Of a stretch of DNA of 8,256 nt, positions 6,918-8,256 are shown piece by piece (position 1 is the first letter of the stretch; the number at the start of each line of letters is the position of its first letter). This DNA is from CAYWTX01 sp964461295 (GTDB lineage: Bacteria; Planctomycetota; Phycisphaerae; SM23-33): NCBI GenBank assembly GCA_964461295.1, contig CAYWTX010000403.1:1-8256 (forward strand). The letters are read 5' to 3'. The notes below the pieces were generated by a model. That model made no database searches. It was not told the DNA's origin and worked only from the letters and a program-made list of their open reading frames with translations. The translations under genes and the position numbers were made by a program.

Positions 6918-7515
6918 GGGGCGGGAGAGGGATCGCAGGCCGAAGGCTATGTCGGAAGGAGCAGGGAACGAAGATCACTACTTCTCAAGTACCGACACTT
7001 TCTGGAGACTGTAGCAGGGCCGGTGTAGCGAAGCCAGTCAACCACTTGCACAATAAGCGGTTATGTAAGTTCGCTATGGACACAGACGGCGTGGTTCGCC
7101 CACACATCATGCAAACACGCCCAGGAAGCGGCAAAGCACGCCCATTTCTCGGCGTTTGCCGAAGACTAGACCGGAAAGGCAGCACCACTCATGCTACAGT
7201 CTCGGAAAAAGTCTCATTTACGAAGACGGCGAAGGGCATTACGTACAAGCGTTCACTGGTGCAGCAACCCACAACCAGGCCTACAACGCAGTCGTCAGCG
7301 TCGAAGGGCCAAAGTCTGTCCGGGCCACCCACCCTTGCCGAAACGCCAGGCATAGATTGGGGGATGCTGGATTTCATCTGGCCCTTGCAGGGCATCCATT
7401 CGAAGGGGGAGCCAGTGGTGGAGAGTGTTACCTGATGCCGGGAAGTGAGGTGCGAGCGTGAGAAGAAGAACATCCAGCATTGTCATAGCTGTCATATGCG
7501 GAACCAACGGCCTGC
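6918..7515. other. Lower-GC intergenic stretch without a recognisable gene
   Basis: Sampled 60-bp lines have about 48% (7021-7080 and 7201-7260) to 62% GC, against clearly higher values in the flanking genes. Open frames exist on both strands. The most protein-like is a plus-strand segment at about 7200-7330 reading YEDGEGHYVQAFTGAA, which has no ribosome-binding site or recognisable family. Another frame over the same bases stays open to 7435. This could be a decayed gene or imported noncoding DNA. A small palindrome GCCCT-TGC-AGGGC sits at 7381-7393. No tRNA, transposase or terminator could be supported. Confidence 0.4.
7040..7062. repeat. Inverted repeat with 7-nt centre
   Basis: AACCACTT and AAGCGGTT flank the 7-nt centre GCACAAT, with 7 of 8 arm positions complementary. 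Transcribed from the minus strand, the mismatch becomes a G-U pair and all 8 positions pair. Short arms around a 7-nt spacer are the geometry of a tyrosine-recombinase core site. No integrase gene is in the window, so this is only a candidate. Confidence 0.3.
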
Positions 7516-7531
7516 GGGAAACTGGGAAACT
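7516..7531. repeat. Tandem GGGAAACT duplication beside the first hairpin
   Basis: GGGAAACT occurs twice in succession (7516-7523 and 7524-7531). The second copy overlaps the left arm of the hairpin that opens the first 165-bp repeat. It may be a small target duplication or slippage product. Confidence 0.5.
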
Positions 7532-7690
7532 AGGGACGCGCCCTAGTTTCTGAGAGCAGGGGACAGAAGATGGTGGGATCCTCATCGGGCCATGTGTCTC
7601 GGATGGACACGGCAAGGACGCGCCGTGATGGGGGCTGTGGGTCGGCCGACGGCAAGCGGCCGTGGCCGCGCCGAACGGCGGGGCGCGAAC
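7526..7690 (+). repeat. 165-bp structured repeat, copy 1
   Basis: The copy opens with a perfect 10-bp-arm hairpin, GAAACTAGGG-ACGCG-CCCTAGTTTC (7526-7550), followed by TGAGAGCA. Further inside, GTGTC and GACAC flank TCGGATG, and GCGGCC-GT-GGCCGC (7656-7669) is palindromic. The end CCGCGCCGAACGGC is shared with copy 2. Identity to copy 2 is about 70% by eye, highest in the first 34 and last ~25 bases. Short frames across it look non-genuine. It may be a REP-like or miniature mobile element, or a small structured RNA. Confidence 0.65.
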
Positions 7691-7707
7691 GGGGTCCACG
7701 ACCGTTC
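7687..7707. repeat. Inverted repeat at the end of copy 1
   Basis: GAACGG and CCGTTC flank a 9-nt loop. It overlaps the last bases of the first 165-bp repeat and has no counterpart after copy 2. Confidence 0.4.
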
Positions 7708-7724
7708 TTGCGGCGTTTCCTCAA

Positions 7725-7756
7725 CCTGAAGGGGTGTCATATGTCAGCCCTTCAGG
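7725..7756. repeat. Hairpin between the two 165-bp copies
   Basis: CCTGAAGGG (7725-7733) and CCCTTCAGG (7748-7756) are perfect 9-bp arms around a 14-nt loop containing CATATG. The loop sequence TGTCATATG also occurs at 7490-7498, upstream of copy 1. No T-run follows, so an intrinsic terminator is not supported. Confidence 0.55.
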
Positions 7757-7764
7757 CCGAAGGG

Positions 7765-7929
7765 GACACTAGGGACGCGCCCTAGTTTCTGAGAGCAAGG
7801 GACGGTAAGGGGTAGCGACCCCCGATGTCCATGTGTGTCGGAGCGACGGAGAAAGGACACACCGTGACCGCGCTCTCGGTGGGCCAACGGCAAACGGCCA
7901 CCGGCCGCGCCGAACGGCCGGGGCGGAAC
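7765..7929 (+). repeat. 165-bp structured repeat, copy 2
   Basis: Both ends lie exactly 239 bp from those of copy 1, and the orientation is the same. Its opening hairpin is GACACTAGGG-ACGCG-CCCTAGTTTC with one arm mismatch. The internal palindrome at 7895-7907 is CGGCC-ACC-GGCCG, so the sequence differs from copy 1 while the ability to pair is kept. It ends 8 bp before the consensus promoter at 7938. Confidence 0.65.
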
Positions 7930-7937
7930 ATACGCAT

Positions 7938-7966
7938 TTGACAGACCCGCCGCCGTCGCGGATAAT
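7938..7966 (+). promoter_or_regulatory. Near-consensus sigma70 promoter
   Basis: TTGACA (7938-7943, perfect), a 17-bp spacer and GATAAT (7961-7966, 5 of 6) form the best promoter in the window. Seven nt (GCCCACC) follow, then an ATG at 7974, the same spacing as at cmk, rsmH and the PL22-like gene. The local context is otherwise extremely GC-rich, which makes a chance match less likely. Confidence 0.7.
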
Positions 7967-7973
7967 GCCCACC

Positions 7974-8256
7974 ATGGGGACCGGCGTCAACCTGGCCGTC
8001 GCCCGGGGCGCCCGGGACCGCCGGCGGCACATCGCGGCCGCGTGCGGCCGGGGCGTGCCGTTGCGGCCGGGGAGTCACTTGCGGCCGGCGCGTGCCGTTT
8101 GGGGGCGGGCCGCGACGTCGGCGACGCCCGCCGACCCCAGGCCGCGCTGCGCCTTCCGCTCCCCCGGCCGAACCGGTCTAGAACCGCTGCCAAGGGGGCG
8201 CAGCCGCACGATCTCCTCCCATGGCGACCCTAGCACCCCCGCCCCGTCCGATGCGA
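7974..8256 (+). CDS. Possible leaderless gene or structured RNA, cut by the window end
   Basis: From the ATG at 7974 the frame stays open for 94 codons to the window edge. The product begins MGTGVNLAVARGARDRRRHI and is rich in Arg, Pro, Gly and Ala. I do not recognise it. In DNA this GC-rich, long open frames arise easily, and the sequence contains an 18-19-bp triple repeat and many self-complementary GC segments. A noncoding RNA transcribed from the strong promoter is therefore an equal possibility. I saw no signatures of tRNA, tmRNA, RNase P or SRP RNA. The promoter and its leaderless spacing are the main reasons to list it. Confidence 0.25.
   Translation, partial: MGTGVNLAVARGARDRRRHIAAACGRGVPLRPGSHLRPARAVWGRAATSATPADPRPRCAFRSPGRTGLEPLPRGRSRTISSHGDPSTPAPSDA
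8043..8098 (+). repeat. Three imperfect 18-19-bp tandem repeats
   Basis: The units are TGCGGCCGGGGCGTGCCGT (8043-8061), TGCGGCCGGGGAGTCACT (8062-8079) and TGCGGCCGGCGCGTGCCGT (8080-8098). Units 1 and 3 differ at one base. The repeat length is not a multiple of three in all units, so a translated reading would change register, which argues against a protein repeat. Confidence 0.65.

Noticed and set aside
7018..7085. tRNA-like text beginning GCCGGTGTAGCGAAGCC
   Set aside because: It resembles the acceptor and D-arm start of some tRNAs. However, no anticodon loop with T33 and purine 37, no GGTTCGAAT-type T-loop and no matching acceptor stem could be placed.
7156..7461. 101-codon open frame in the lower-GC stretch
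   Set aside because: It has some protein-like sequence in its middle but no ribosome-binding site, no -10 box before the ATG and no recognisable family, and a competing frame is open over the same bases. It is kept only as a note under the intergenic region.
8075..8256. Minus-strand open frame entering from the window end and stopping at 8075
   Set aside because: Its translation (with SPWEEIVRLRPLGSGS) could be a protein C-terminus. But it is not recognised, overlaps the GC repeat and opposes the strong plus-strand promoter. The evidence is insufficient to choose it.
6876..8256. CRISPR array in the repeat-rich tail of the window
   Set aside because: The repeats are a 165-bp pair, hairpins and short tandem units. 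No regular 25-40-bp repeat with unique spacers, and no cas gene, is present.

Overview
The window is very GC-rich bacterial DNA and most likely comes from a member of the Planctomycetota, probably near the Phycisphaerae. Two things point there. RsmH carries the long N-terminal extension I associate with planctomycete RsmH proteins, and the largest gene is a hydrazine-synthase-alpha-like multihaem beta-propeller protein of a type common in non-anammox planctomycetes. Taxonomy is inferred from these proteins alone.

Layout. Positions 1-1635 hold two housekeeping genes on the minus strand: the N-terminal part of cytidylate kinase (cmk, cut by the window start) and a complete 16S rRNA m4C1402 methyltransferase gene (rsmH). 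A GC-rich hairpin lies between them. Positions 1761-6875 hold three plus-strand genes: a secreted 937-residue HzsA-like protein with three CXXCH haem motifs, a 386-residue cytoplasmic-looking beta-propeller related to oligogalacturonate lyase (PL22), and a 351-residue secreted protein of unknown function. The last two are 14 bp apart and probably co-transcribed. The second gene has its own promoter-like sequence. No HzsB or HzsC homologue is present, so hydrazine synthesis is not implied.

Positions 6876-8256 hold no confidently coding gene. In order they contain a period-7 degenerate array just after the last stop codon, a stretch of visibly lower GC (about 50% in sampled lines) with an inverted repeat, two diverged 165-bp repeat copies 239 bp apart (each starting with the same hairpin), a separate 9-bp-arm hairpin between the copies, and then an almost consensus sigma70 promoter (TTGACA-N17-GATAAT) firing into an extremely GC-rich sequence that leaves the window. 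This reads as an accessory or repeat-rich intergenic region.

The most interesting shared signal is regulatory. Four start codons (cmk, rsmH, the PL22-like gene and the unidentified open frame at 7974) each have a TANNNT-type -10 hexamer (TAAGCT, TATAAT, TAGCTT, and GATAAT, whose core overlaps as ATAAT) ending exactly 7 nt before the ATG, with no Shine-Dalgarno sequence. That is the geometry of leaderless mRNA. By contrast, the HzsA-like gene and the 351-residue gene have clear Shine-Dalgarno sequences 7 nt before ATG. The window therefore seems to mix leaderless and led starts.
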